Shown: positions 6,958 through 13,927, numbered from the stretch's first letter. The stretch is 13,927 nucleotides of DNA from an uncultured Spirochaetaceae bacterium (GCA_944389985.1 CALXON010000189.1:1-13927); one strand, 5' to 3'. Numbers and translations are program-made. Notes: a model not told the origin generated them from the sequence alone.

Positions 6958-7131
6958 ATGAACGATGATAGGAATGATGTATTGAGTGAAGAAATTAAAA
7001 GAGATTCTGCTGAATCTAATTCTGAGAGTTTGAATAAAGTGGGATTATGGAAAACTCTGATCGGCAGTGTTCCGGGCGGAGATGAGGTTGATGCCCGGGA
7101 ATTAAGGGATGAGAGGTTAGGCAAGCTATAA
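6958..7131 (+). CDS. Small hypothetical protein, 57 residues
   Basis: ATG 6958 has AAGGA 7 bases upstream (6946-6950), a good ribosome site, and the frame runs to TAA 7129-7131. The product begins acidic and polar (M-N-D-D-R-N-D), has a short amphipathic segment around L-W-K-T-L-I-G, and ends D-A-R-E-L-R-D-E-R-L-G-K-L. No signal peptide or membrane segment is seen. I do not recognise the family. The tail of alternating acidic and Arg residues after a hydrophobic 'LW' segment is faintly like the C-terminal part of small antitoxins, but there is no toxin partner here, so no function is assigned. The preceding spacer (6787-6957) is A/T-rich and shows no convincing promoter. A downstream hairpin at 7153-7187 could end its transcript. 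It may be a genuine orphan gene, a remnant, or chance. Confidence 0.45.
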   Translation: MNDDRNDVLSEEIKRDSAESNSESLNKVGLWKTLIGSVPGGDEVDARELRDERLGKL

Positions 7132-7152
7132 GTCTTTTGCGTTTCAGAATGA

Positions 7153-7187
7153 AAATGACCTGCTGCTTTTCCTGCAACAGGTCATTT
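7153..7187. terminator. Bidirectional terminator between the 57-residue ORF and efp
   Basis: AAATGACCTG (7153-7162) pairs perfectly with CAGGTCATTT (7178-7187), with an inner TGC/GCA pair set around a 7-base loop. The symmetric A and T flanks let it work in either direction. It stands 20 bases past the efp stop on the minus strand and 21 bases past the small ORF on the plus strand, where the two converge. Confidence 0.75.
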
Positions 7188-7207
7188 CTCTGAGTTGTTA
7201 TGGCTGA

Positions 7208-7771
7208 TCAGCCATTGACTCTCTCAAGGTACTCCTTTGTCTCTGTGTTGACCCTGATCTTCTCACCCTGCTTGATGAAGATAGGAACGCGGACGCGGAG
7301 ACCAGTCTCTGTCGTGACATACTTTGTAGCGCCCTGGACTGTGTCGCCCTTGATAGCCTCTTCAGCCTCAGCGACTGTGAAGACGATCTTGGACGGGATG
7401 ATGATGTCGAGCACCTGATCCTCCCAGAAGGTTGCCCTGTATGTCTCGCCTTCCTTCATGAAGTACTGGTAATCAGGGAAAGACTTCATAGGAACCTCGA
7501 GCTGCTCATATGTCTCAGTGCTCATGAATGTGAAGTTCTCTCCATCGTTGTAGAGGTACTGGAGATCCTTGTCCTCAACTGTGATGTCCTCTGCGTTGTC
7601 CTGGCTCTTCATTGTCTCAGAGAGAACCTGACCTGTTGCCGGGCTCTTGAGCTTGAGACGGACGAATGCCGATCCCTTTCCCGGATTTACGAACTCACGC
7701 TCGATACATACGAACGGCTGCCCCTTGATGAGCAGTGCTGTTCCCTTGTCGATCTGTCCTGCTTTAATCAT
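7208..7771 (-). CDS. efp: Translation elongation factor P
   Basis: EF-P binds ribosomes stalled at consecutive prolines and promotes peptide bond formation. The 187-residue protein has the full three-domain layout: an N-terminal KOW-like barrel, then two OB folds ending with GLRVRVPIFIKQGEKIRVNTETKEYLERV, the typical C-terminus. The tip loop reads N-P-G-K-G-S-A-F with Lys at position 32, the site that EpmA modifies with beta-lysine (K34 in E. coli). This agrees with the epmA gene directly upstream, rather than with the rhamnosylated-Arg type. On the minus strand the ATG lies 10 bases after AGGGG (7782-7786) and 18 bases after the epmA stop, so the two genes form one operon ending at the hairpin 7153-7187. 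Confidence 0.97.
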   Translation of the reverse strand: MIKAGQIDKGTALLIKGQPFVCIEREFVNPGKGSAFVRLKLKSPATGQVLSETMKSQDNAEDITVEDKDLQYLYNDGENFTFMSTETYEQLEVPMKSFPDYQYFMKEGETYRATFWEDQVLDIIIPSKIVFTVAEAEEAIKGDTVQGATKYVTTETGLRVRVPIFIKQGEKIRVNTETKEYLERVNG

Positions 7772-7789
7772 GACTATATTACCCCTAAA

Positions 7790-8788
7790 TTATTCTCTTA
7801 TCTTGGATTTTCCATCCGTGAGCATATCAGAAAGAGGGAATAAAAGTAAAGGCTCTATGGTTTTAAGTCCCATTTCCACTGCCAGAAGCCTGTCCAGTCC
7901 CATCGCCGTGCCTGAGGAGAGCGGTATATCAAGAGTGGGGAAGGAGGGATCTGCAGGCGGTATCACATCACCTGTCTCCCTTCTTTCAGACACAAGCTTC
8001 TCCTCTTCTTCCCTGAAGTATGAGGCCATCTCATTTTTGTCAGTCTCCTCTGCATAGCAGTTTGCGACCTCGATGCCGTCGATGTACATTTCCCATCTCT
8101 TCCTTACAGGTTTGTTCCCATCCTTTGCGGCAAGACATCTGATCTTCTCAGGATACTCTGTGAGATAGACTTCCCTGTCTTTCGGCAGAGACGGCTCCGT
8201 GTATGTGAGGAAGATCCTGTTGAATGTATCATCCCACGGCTCATCCGGAGCAGGGGAGAGCGACAGACGTTCAGCTTCCTTCCTGAGATAACCGATGTTC
8301 TCAGCCTTGTCCATGTCGACACCGGCATACTTACTCATCGCCTCCGCCATCGTGATCACAAGGGGCTTCTCCCTGATCCATGAAGGTGTGCAGTCGAGCC
8401 TTGTCTTCTCTATCATCTCGATCGTCAGTGCGATGGAATCCCTCTCATCTGCGCCGACAGCATAGTACTCAAGCATCGTGAACTCAGGATTGTGCACGTC
8501 TCCGAGCTGCTCAGCGTTGCGGAAGCACTGTGAGATCTGGAAGATGCTTCCCGATCCTGCTGCTAGAAGTTTCTTCATGAATATCTCAGGGGAGGGAATC
8601 ATGTAGAGGGGAAGATTGCCTGTGAACTCATTCCTGAACTCTGTCCCGAAGACCTTTATCGTCGGTTCTGGTATTAGATACGGAGATAGTGTGGGTGTCT
8701 GTACTTCCAGGAAATCCTTCTCGGTGAAGAATCTTCTTATGGACATGAAAAGTTCCGAACGCTTTCGGGCTGCATTGAAATCAAACAT
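7790..8788 (-). CDS. epmA: EF-P beta-lysine ligase EpmA (GenX/PoxA/YjeA)
   Basis: This is a class II lysyl-tRNA synthetase paralogue that activates (R)-beta-lysine and joins it to the tip Lys of EF-P instead of to tRNA. The 332-residue protein is only the catalytic core, with no N-terminal anticodon-binding domain, which separates EpmA (E. coli about 325 residues) from LysRS (about 500). The motif 1 region is I-R-R-F-F-T-E-K-D-F-L-E-V-Q-T-P (17-32). Motif 2 runs from F89-R-N through HNPEFTMLE (99-107). Motif 3 is near the C-terminus as G-T-A-M-G-L-D-R-L-L. The partner efp follows 18 bases downstream. EpmB, the aminomutase making beta-lysine, is not in this window. The start ATG (8788) has no Shine-Dalgarno sequence and sits 6 bases after a -10 box, so the mRNA is probably leaderless. 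Confidence 0.93.
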   Translation of the reverse strand: MFDFNAARKRSELFMSIRRFFTEKDFLEVQTPTLSPYLIPEPTIKVFGTEFRNEFTGNLPLYMIPSPEIFMKKLLAAGSGSIFQISQCFRNAEQLGDVHNPEFTMLEYYAVGADERDSIALTIEMIEKTRLDCTPSWIREKPLVITMAEAMSKYAGVDMDKAENIGYLRKEAERLSLSPAPDEPWDDTFNRIFLTYTEPSLPKDREVYLTEYPEKIRCLAAKDGNKPVRKRWEMYIDGIEVANCYAEETDKNEMASYFREEEEKLVSERRETGDVIPPADPSFPTLDIPLSSGTAMGLDRLLAVEMGLKTIEPLLLFPLSDMLTDGKSKIRE

Positions 8789-8794
8789 GCCGTG

Positions 8795-8824
8795 ATTGTA
8801 TTACTCTGTGATGACAAGTTGCAA
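8795..8824 (-). promoter_or_regulatory. Promoter for epmA-efp, predicted leaderless
   Basis: On the minus strand, TTGCAA (8824-8819) is followed after 18 bases by TACAAT (8800-8795). The A of the epmA ATG is the seventh base after the -10 box, the usual position of the transcription start. TTGCAA is self-complementary and is also the -35 of the opposing mnmE promoter. Confidence 0.6.
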
Positions 8825-8847
8825 TAAGAGCTTATGATGCATACAAT
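8819..8847 (+). promoter_or_regulatory. Promoter for the mnmE operon, predicted leaderless
   Basis: TTGCAA (8819-8824), a 17-base spacer and TACAAT (8842-8847) form a good sigma70 promoter. The mnmE ATG begins exactly 7 bases after the -10 box, with no Shine-Dalgarno sequence in the 6 bases between. An overlapping TATGAT at 8833-8838 is an alternative -10 that would give a short untranslated leader. Confidence 0.6.
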
Positions 8848-8853
8848 CGCGGT

Positions 8854-10158
8854 ATGCCCCACTACTCAGTAGATGAACCTGTATATGCACTTGCGACACC
8901 ATTCGCTCCATCTGCAATCGCTGTGATCAGAGCATCCGGTGATGGTGTTCTCTCGCTTCTGTCTCCTCTTTTCTCAGGCAGGCTTGAGAAGGCCCGGACC
9001 AATACAGCCGTGCATGGATTCATTTCCGACAGGACTGGCAGGAGAATCGATGAGGTCGTGGTCATAAAGTACGAGAAGGGACATGGCTATACCTCTGAGG
9101 AAGCTTTCGAGATCATGTGTCATGGCTCACTTCCTGTCATAAGATCGATATCCCTTGCTCTTGAGAGCGTGGGAATAAGGGAAGCGGAGAAGGGGGAGTT
9201 CACATACAGGGCCTTCATGCATGGCAGGATGGATCTCACGGAGGCTGAGGCTGTGGAGGAGATAGTGAGATCACGTTCAGGACAGGCAAGTTCTGATGCA
9301 CTCTCCCGCCTGACAGGATCAATACGGAACGAGGCCGATGCCATACGCTCCTCCCTCCTTGATATCCTCGCATCGCTTGAGGTCCAGCTCGATTACGGAG
9401 AGGATGAGATCCCTGAGGAATGGGTATTCCCCCATGAGGAGATTGAGAGGATCATCACGAGGCTTGAGCTGATCGCTTCCACATACGCATCGTCAAGGCT
9501 GTACAGCTCAGGAGCTGCAGTGGTTCTCGCAGGGCGGACAAATGCGGGAAAAAGCTCTCTCTATAATGCGATCCTGAAGGAGAACAGGGCCATTGTCTCC
9601 GACATCGAAGGTACTACACGGGATTATATAGAAGCAGAGTGTGTAATCGGAGGAGTGCCGGTACGTCTCTTTGATACCGCGGGACTCCGCGATACTGACG
9701 AGAGCGTGGAGAAGGAAGGCATAAACAGGACAAGAAAGCTCATGGATGAGGCCGACCTTGTCGTATATGTCCTCGATGGTGCGGAAGCTGTTCCTGACAA
9801 TGTAGGCGATGCCCTTCTTGTAAGATCGAAAAGGGATATAACAGGAGAGAGCGGAGATCTCTCATTCTCCTCCGTGACAGGAGAAGGACTGGGAGCTGTC
9901 CTTGAGGCAATAGCTGCCAGACTGACAGAGGGACGCGCTTCAGGTGATGTTCCGAGAATAGACTCGGAAAGACAGCGAAACTGCCTTATGGAGGCAGCCA
10001 GTGCATTGAGAGATGCAGAGGCATCCGTCTCAAGCGGAGAGGATGTTGTCGCCATGTATCTTCAGGCTGCGCTGTCATCGCTTTCCGCACTGACCGGGGA
10101 GGTCACGGCAGATGATGTCCTCGACAGGCTTTTCTCCTCTTTCTGCCTTGGGAAATGA
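8854..10158 (+). CDS. mnmE: tRNA uridine-5-carboxymethylaminomethyl modification GTPase MnmE
   Basis: MnmE works with MnmG to place the (carboxymethyl)aminomethyl group on wobble U34 of certain tRNAs, using GTP and a folate one-carbon donor. The N-terminal folate-binding domain (about 1-115) shows the family's A-T-P-x5-A-I-A-V-I-R-x-S-G. The G domain is set inside a helical domain. G1 is GRTNAGKS (227-234), G2 G-T-T-R-D (253-257) and G3 D-T-A-G-L-R (274-279). G4 appears as SKRD (325-328) instead of the usual NKxD. The C-terminus ends F-C-L-G-K with the conserved Cys at 431. At 434 residues it is slightly shorter than the usual 450. ATG 8854 is the first usable start; it lacks a Shine-Dalgarno sequence and coincides with the predicted transcription start. 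The stop overlaps the mnmG start (ATGA at 10155-10158). Confidence 0.96.
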   Translation: MPHYSVDEPVYALATPFAPSAIAVIRASGDGVLSLLSPLFSGRLEKARTNTAVHGFISDRTGRRIDEVVVIKYEKGHGYTSEEAFEIMCHGSLPVIRSISLALESVGIREAEKGEFTYRAFMHGRMDLTEAEAVEEIVRSRSGQASSDALSRLTGSIRNEADAIRSSLLDILASLEVQLDYGEDEIPEEWVFPHEEIERIITRLELIASTYASSRLYSSGAAVVLAGRTNAGKSSLYNAILKENRAIVSDIEGTTRDYIEAECVIGGVPVRLFDTAGLRDTDESVEKEGINRTRKLMDEADLVVYVLDGAEAVPDNVGDALLVRSKRDITGESGDLSFSSVTGEGLGAVLEAIAARLTEGRASGDVPRIDSERQRNCLMEAASALRDAEASVSSGEDVVAMYLQAALSSLSALTGEVTADDVLDRLFSSFCLGK

Positions 10159-11960
10159 GTATGAGTGAGTATGATGCGATAGTCATAGGCGGCGGACATG
10201 CCGGTATCGAGGCTTCCCTTGCGCTCAGTCGTGAAGGATTCGAGACGCTTCTTGTCACACAGTCACCTGATACGATAGGAAGGATGAGCTGCAATCCCTC
10301 GATAGGTGGACTTGCGAAGGGAAATCTCGTCAGGGAGATTGATGCTCTCGGAGGTGAGATGGGAAAGCTCATCGATGCCTCGATGATACAGATGAGGATA
10401 CTCAACAGACGACGTGGGCCTGCAGTCCAGGCTCCCCGCGCACAGGCTGACAAGTTCTCATACTCACGTCTTGCCAAGGAGACGGTCGAGTCGGAACCCC
10501 ACCTCCATGTCTTCATGGATACCGTCACCGATATCTTCCCTGAGAACGGCAGGGCCGCAGGGATTGTCACCGAGAGAGGCTGGAAGATCACGGCAAGGAC
10601 AGTGGTTCTCACGACAGGTACATTCATGGACGGACGTATCTTCATCGGAGAGTATGACGCTCCTGCAGGAAGACTTGGAGAAGGAGCAGCCATCGGGCTT
10701 GGAGACAGTCTCAGGGCAAGAGGGTTCCATACAGGAAGGATGAAGACAGGAACCCCTGCCAGAGTCAGGAAGAGCTCCCTCGATTTCGAAAAGATGGAGA
10801 GGCAGGACGGTGATGATCCCATGGAGAGCTTCAGCTTCATGACCGATACCGTGTCACGTCCATCGCTTCCATGCTGGATCACATACACAAACGAGGAGAC
10901 CCACAGGATCATCAGGGAGAACATCGGCCGTTCTCCTCTCTATGGCGGTAAGATCGTCGGAAAAGGTCCCAGATACTGCCCGTCAATTGAGGACAAGGTA
11001 GTACGTTTCCCTGACAGGGAGCGTCATCAGATCTTCGTCGAGCCGGAGGGAGAGGGAACCGAGGAGATGTATCTCAACGGACTTTCATCGTCCCTTCCTG
11101 AAGATGTTCAGAGAGCGTTCATACACTCCGTTCCGGGACTTGAGCATGCCGAGGTCATCAGACCTGCATACGCGGTCGAGTATGACTATCTTGATCCCCT
11201 TGATCTCTTCCCGACTCTTGAATCGAAGCTCATGCCGGGACTGTTCATCGCAGGACAGACCAACGGTACCTCCGGATACGAGGAGGCCGCGGCACAGGGA
11301 ATCATCGCCGGAATAAATGCCGCACAGCTTCTGAAAGGGGAACCTCCTGTCATACTGTCACGCTCTGAAGCCTATATCGGAGTACTTATCGATGATCTTG
11401 TGACAAAGGGAACGAAGGAGCCGTACAGGATGTTCACATCCAGAGCTGAGCACAGGCTGCTCCTGCGTCATGACAGTGCTGACAGACGTCTGACTCCTCT
11501 TGCCATACAGATCGGACTTGCGGGAAAGGACAGAGAGGAGAGACTCCAGAGGAAGGAGAATGAGATAAAGGAGATCTCTGCGATCCTTAAATCAAGAAGG
11601 AGTGGAGGGAAGAACTGCTATGAGAAGCTCAGGGAGCCTGAGGTGTCAATCGACAGCCTCGGTCTGGAGGAGCTTTCCTCATATTCTCCTGCGGTGCTCT
11701 CAACAGCCGAACTCGACATAAAGTATGCCGGTTACCTTGAAAGGGAGGCACGGGACATAGAACGGTCGAGAAAGAATGAGAATATGGCTATTCCTCAGGA
11801 TTTTGATTATGATGGGGTTGATGGCATCTCCTCTGAGTCAAAGGAGAAGCTGAAAGCCATCAGACCGCTTTCGATCGGACAGGCGATGAGGATTTCCGGA
11901 GTAAGGGTTTCCGATATCGCTGTGCTGAGTGTGGCGGTAAGGAGCAGGGAACGTGGATAG
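10155..11960 (+). CDS. mnmG: tRNA uridine-5-carboxymethylaminomethyl modification enzyme MnmG (GidA)
   Basis: This is the FAD-dependent partner of MnmE in U34 modification. The FAD-binding motif G-G-G-H-A-G-I-E-A is at residues 12-20. The conserved block M-S-C-N-P-S-I-G-G-L-A-K-G-N-L-V follows, with redox Cys 46. G-P-R-Y-C-P-S-I-E-D-K carries the second conserved Cys, at 275. Also present are G-P-A-V-Q-A-P-R-A-Q-A-D-K and Q-T-N-G-T-S-G-Y-E-E-A-A-A-Q-G. The C-terminal helical MnmE/tRNA-binding domain fills the last 150 or so residues. At 601 residues it is slightly short of the usual 620-630. ATG 10155 overlaps the mnmE stop. ATG 10161 is the alternative and is better spaced from GGGA (10150-10153), at a cost of two residues. 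The 3' end overlaps rsmG by 8 bases. Confidence 0.97.
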   Translation: MSMSEYDAIVIGGGHAGIEASLALSREGFETLLVTQSPDTIGRMSCNPSIGGLAKGNLVREIDALGGEMGKLIDASMIQMRILNRRRGPAVQAPRAQADKFSYSRLAKETVESEPHLHVFMDTVTDIFPENGRAAGIVTERGWKITARTVVLTTGTFMDGRIFIGEYDAPAGRLGEGAAIGLGDSLRARGFHTGRMKTGTPARVRKSSLDFEKMERQDGDDPMESFSFMTDTVSRPSLPCWITYTNEETHRIIRENIGRSPLYGGKIVGKGPRYCPSIEDKVVRFPDRERHQIFVEPEGEGTEEMYLNGLSSSLPEDVQRAFIHSVPGLEHAEVIRPAYAVEYDYLDPLDLFPTLESKLMPGLFIAGQTNGTSGYEEAAAQGIIAGINAAQLLKGEPPVILSRSEAYIGVLIDDLVTKGTKEPYRMFTSRAEHRLLLRHDSADRRLTPLAIQIGLAGKDREERLQRKENEIKEISAILKSRRSGGKNCYEKLREPEVSIDSLGLEELSSYSPAVLSTAELDIKYAGYLEREARDIERSRKNENMAIPQDFDYDGVDGISSESKEKLKAIRPLSIGQAMRISGVRVSDIAVLSVAVRSRERG

Positions 11961-12606
11961 AGAGCTGTTGGAATCCGGCCTGGAGAGAATCGGGATTCCT
12001 TTCACTGGTGATACGGTAGACAAGATCTCCTCGTATGTCGGTGAGATAATGCTTTTCAATCCTGCGTACAAGCTCGTCGGAGACAAGGATGCCGACGAGA
12101 TACTCATAAGACATGTACTGGATTCAGCTGCCGCTTATCCGGCCTTCATGTCAAATACAGAACCCGGTTCCGTGATCGCGGATCTCGGATCTGGTGCGGG
12201 ATTCCCGGGAATGGTTCTCGCCATCCTCATGCCCGACAGGCACTTCGTGCTTGTGGAGCGCATGAGAAGGAGATCGCAGTTCCTGGCACTTGCAATAGCC
12301 AGAACCGGACTGAGGAACACGGAGTGTGACGAGAAGGATCTGAAGGAGGAGAAGAGAGTATTCGATGCCGTTACGGCCAGAGCCTTTCATCCCCTTTATG
12401 ATATCGCTGAGGAGGTGACGGATGTCATCACTCCGGATTCTGTATCTCTTTTCTATAAAGGACAGCGGCAGAATGCCGTATCGGAACTGGATGTCCTCAG
12501 GGGGGAGGGCTATTCATTCGATGCGGAGGTGCTGGATCTGAAGGTCCCGTACCTTGATGAGAGGAGGACGCTCTGCGTTCTCAGGAACTGGACAAAAAAC
12601 CGATGA
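11953..12606 (+). CDS. rsmG: 16S rRNA (guanine-527-N7)-methyltransferase RsmG (GidB)
   Basis: RsmG is an S-adenosylmethionine-dependent methyltransferase that modifies G527 in the 530 loop of 16S rRNA; its loss gives low-level streptomycin resistance in several bacteria. The SAM motif D-L-G-S-G-A-G-F-P-G is at residues 77-86, preceded by the family block R-H-V-L-D-S. The second motif F-V-L-V-E-R-M-R-R-R-S-Q-F follows, and V-T-A-R-A-F lies near residue 140. The length, 217 residues, is typical. GTG 11953 is chosen as start because AAGGAG (11939-11944) lies 8 bases upstream and the frame aligns with the family from that point. The start lies inside mnmG, and the stop overlaps the next gene's ATG (ATGA at 12603-12606). 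Confidence 0.95.
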   Translation: MDRELLESGLERIGIPFTGDTVDKISSYVGEIMLFNPAYKLVGDKDADEILIRHVLDSAAAYPAFMSNTEPGSVIADLGSGAGFPGMVLAILMPDRHFVLVERMRRRSQFLALAIARTGLRNTECDEKDLKEEKRVFDAVTARAFHPLYDIAEEVTDVITPDSVSLFYKGQRQNAVSELDVLRGEGYSFDAEVLDLKVPYLDERRTLCVLRNWTKNR

Positions 12607-13927
12607 GGAAATACAGATTCTCTCTGATTCTCGGCCTGCTTCTTCTCCTTACGGGAATTCTTGCCGGGGGTGCCGGGTATCTTGATGCTTCAGGATATCT
12701 GCCAGCAGCTGTAGCGGCGATGCTGCAGCCTGTGTTCTCTGCCTATTCATTTGGCGTGTATCCGATGTCACTCTCACTGGGTGTGTTCGCTTTTCTCGAA
12801 GGATTCATGATCCTCCTTTTCAGAAAGCGCAAGAGAGCGACGATGGTCCTTACATTTCCTTACTGGATCTGTATATATTTCACACTTCTCGCGTATTTCC
12901 ACATTAAGAGCGGCAATACCGAGCCTCAGTATCTCATGGCAGCGATCGATCCGGAGAGGGAGATGCTTGTCTTCGTCTGCATAATTCTGGAAATCCTCCT
13001 GTATGCGGCTTTCTTCGCTGTCCTCTCACCGCTGGACAGGAAGATAAGAAAGAAGTACGAGTTCAGGGAAAAGCTGATGAACTCTGTTGAAGAGGGAGAG
13101 GACGAGAACGGAGAGAATGCTGTTCCTGTCCTTGAACGCGATGAGAAGGCCGGAGAGAAATACAGGAAGGAAAGGGAGAAGGCTGAGCGTAAACTGAGAC
13201 GCAAGGCTGAGAAAGAAGCAAGGAAGGACGAGAGAAAGGCTCAGAAGAAAGCCCGGAAGGAAGAAGCGAAGAGAGAGAAAGCTGAGGCGAAGGCTGAGGC
13301 CAGGGCTGAAAGGAAGGCTGAGAGAAAGGCCCAGAAAGAGGCTCAGAAGGAAGCTGTCCTGAAAAGGAAGACAGAGACTGCTGATACTGCCGAGAGCTTC
13401 ACGACTTCCGGTGCTGAGTACATACCGCGTCCTGCAGCCGATCCGTCAAAACCTGTCATATTCCCCGACATAACCGAAGTGCCGGAACTTCATACGATAC
13501 ACTCGGAGGAGGCTACATCCGTTCCTCCTGTGATCTCTGAGGAGGAGACGGAGTCCCTCATACAGGAATCCAGGAAGAACATCGATACAGATGTCTTCTC
13601 CGAGGTGAAGAAGGAGATCGAGAGAAACGAGAAGGAGAGTGAGACTCCTGAGCCGGAAGAGCACATCAGTTTTGATTTTGCCCATCCGAAACCGTTCGCA
13701 AAAGGTGGTATGCTTGAAGCCACTCTCGAGAACATGATGAGGGATCAGGAACCGGTCGAGAGACCTAAGAAACCGATCATAGGATTCGGTGATGATAAGA
13801 CTGTCCAGAAGGAGAAGCGCAACAACTCATCTTTCGCACCTTCCAATCTCTCCCCGGATCATCCGAGGTACAGGATGTTCGAGTCACTGACCCATGGTCC
13901 GAATGTCTCCCACTTCCCGTCAAAGGC
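12603..13927 (+). CDS. Membrane protein with Lys/Glu-rich linker, possible FtsK-type DNA translocase N-terminus (partial)
   Basis: The frame opens at ATG 12603 (overlapping the rsmG stop) and is still open at the window end, giving 441 residues so far. Four membrane segments are visible at about 6-27, 50-73, 81-99 and 121-141. The basic loop RKRKR (74-78) between the second and third suggests a cytoplasmic N-terminus. Residues about 185-257 are an almost pure Lys/Arg/Glu/Ala stretch, probably a long charged helix or coiled coil. An acidic, Pro-containing, apparently disordered linker follows. Four N-terminal membrane helices, then a long linker, is the layout of FtsK/SpoIIIE, whose motor would lie beyond the window. 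No Walker motif is visible here, so the identity is a proposal; TolA-like or other coiled-coil membrane proteins are alternatives. No clear Shine-Dalgarno sequence is seen, and translation is probably coupled to rsmG. Confidence 0.55.
   Translation, partial: MRKYRFSLILGLLLLLTGILAGGAGYLDASGYLPAAVAAMLQPVFSAYSFGVYPMSLSLGVFAFLEGFMILLFRKRKRATMVLTFPYWICIYFTLLAYFHIKSGNTEPQYLMAAIDPEREMLVFVCIILEILLYAAFFAVLSPLDRKIRKKYEFREKLMNSVEEGEDENGENAVPVLERDEKAGEKYRKEREKAERKLRRKAEKEARKDERKAQKKARKEEAKREKAEAKAEARAERKAERKAQKEAQKEAVLKRKTETADTAESFTTSGAEYIPRPAADPSKPVIFPDITEVPELHTIHSEEATSVPPVISEEETESLIQESRKNIDTDVFSEVKKEIERNEKESETPEPEEHISFDFAHPKPFAKGGMLEATLENMMRDQEPVERPKKPIIGFGDDKTVQKEKRNNSSFAPSNLSPDHPRYRMFESLTHGPNVSHFPSK
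13150..13375 (+). repeat. Purine-rich imperfect repeat encoding a Lys/Glu/Ala helix
   Basis: The plus strand is dominated by A and G, with recurrent AAGGCTGAG-like units (for example 13179-13187 and 13203-13211, and again around 13281-13325). It stays in frame with the membrane protein and encodes variants of A-E-R-K and A-Q-K-E. This is low-complexity coding sequence rather than a mobile repeat. Confidence 0.75.

Larger units (their letters stand above)
8786..8856. repeat. Inverted repeat spanning the divergent epmA/mnmE control region
   Basis: The minus-strand end reads TACAATCACGGCATG (8800 to 8786) and the plus-strand end reads TACAATCGCGGTATG (8842 to 8856), 13 of 15 identical. Each arm includes a -10 box and the start codon of its gene. 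The centre falls on the self-complementary TTGCAA at 8819-8824. Confidence 0.85.

Noticed and set aside
6951..6968. ATG 6951 opening a 5-codon mini-ORF that overlaps the 57-residue ORF start
   Set aside because: Too close to the ribosome site and too short to be taken as a leader peptide without further support.
7647..8057. Plus-strand ORF of 136 residues
   Set aside because: It spans the epmA/efp junction in antisense; both minus-strand genes have strong family motifs.
10103..10924. Long minus-strand ORF of 273 residues
   Set aside because: It lies antisense to mnmG, which has full-length family motifs; the composition is that of a complement shadow and no ribosome site or family motif is visible.
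1..13927. tRNA or rRNA genes, CRISPR arrays, insertion sequences, integrases or attachment sites
   Set aside because: Read through for cloverleaf-like segments, regularly spaced repeats, transposase or recombinase motifs and terminal inverted repeats; none was seen.

Overview
The window reads as ordinary bacterial chromosome, densely coded, with one small accessory-looking metabolic cassette. The mnmE-mnmG-rsmG block, an elongation factor P gene paired with its lysine ligase, the heavy use of AGA/AGG and ATA codons at moderate G+C, and an FtsK-like protein with a long Lys/Glu linker would suit a gut or rumen spirochaete (Treponema/Sphaerochaeta-like). That is an impression from codon style and gene content, not a proven assignment.

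Region 1 (1-3602, + strand) is a Liv-type (HAAT) ABC importer operon: the last 50 codons of a periplasmic binding protein, a hairpin that looks like a leaky terminator or mRNA stabiliser, then livH, livM, livG and livF joined by overlaps of a few bases.

Region 2 (3605-6734, + strand) begins 2 bases after livF with a FadR-type GntR regulator. A near-consensus sigma70 promoter follows, with overlapping palindromes at its start site, then a divergent ketol-acid reductoisomerase (KARI)-like enzyme and a GntP-family sugar-acid permease, closed by a strong terminator. The KARI homologue keeps the nucleotide-binding motif and most metal ligands, but three catalytic positions appear changed and no ilvB/N/D genes are nearby. 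The context suggests catabolism of an imported hydroxy or sugar acid rather than isoleucine/valine synthesis. This is the best candidate in the window for something undescribed. Its third codon positions look more A/T-rich than those of the flanks.

Region 3 (6735-7207) holds the terminator, an A/T-rich spacer, one plausible 57-residue orphan ORF and a bidirectional terminator.

Region 4 (7208-8788, - strand) is epmA followed by efp: the ligase that adds beta-lysine to EF-P and its substrate, which carries the target lysine.

Region 5 (8854-13927, + strand) is a tightly overlapping operon: mnmE and mnmG (tRNA U34 modification), rsmG (16S rRNA methylation) and a membrane protein that runs off the window end and resembles the N-terminal part of an FtsK DNA translocase. 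epmA and mnmE diverge from a nearly mirror-symmetric promoter region in which both -10 boxes lie exactly 6 bases before the two start codons and neither gene has a Shine-Dalgarno sequence, so both mRNAs are predicted to be leaderless.
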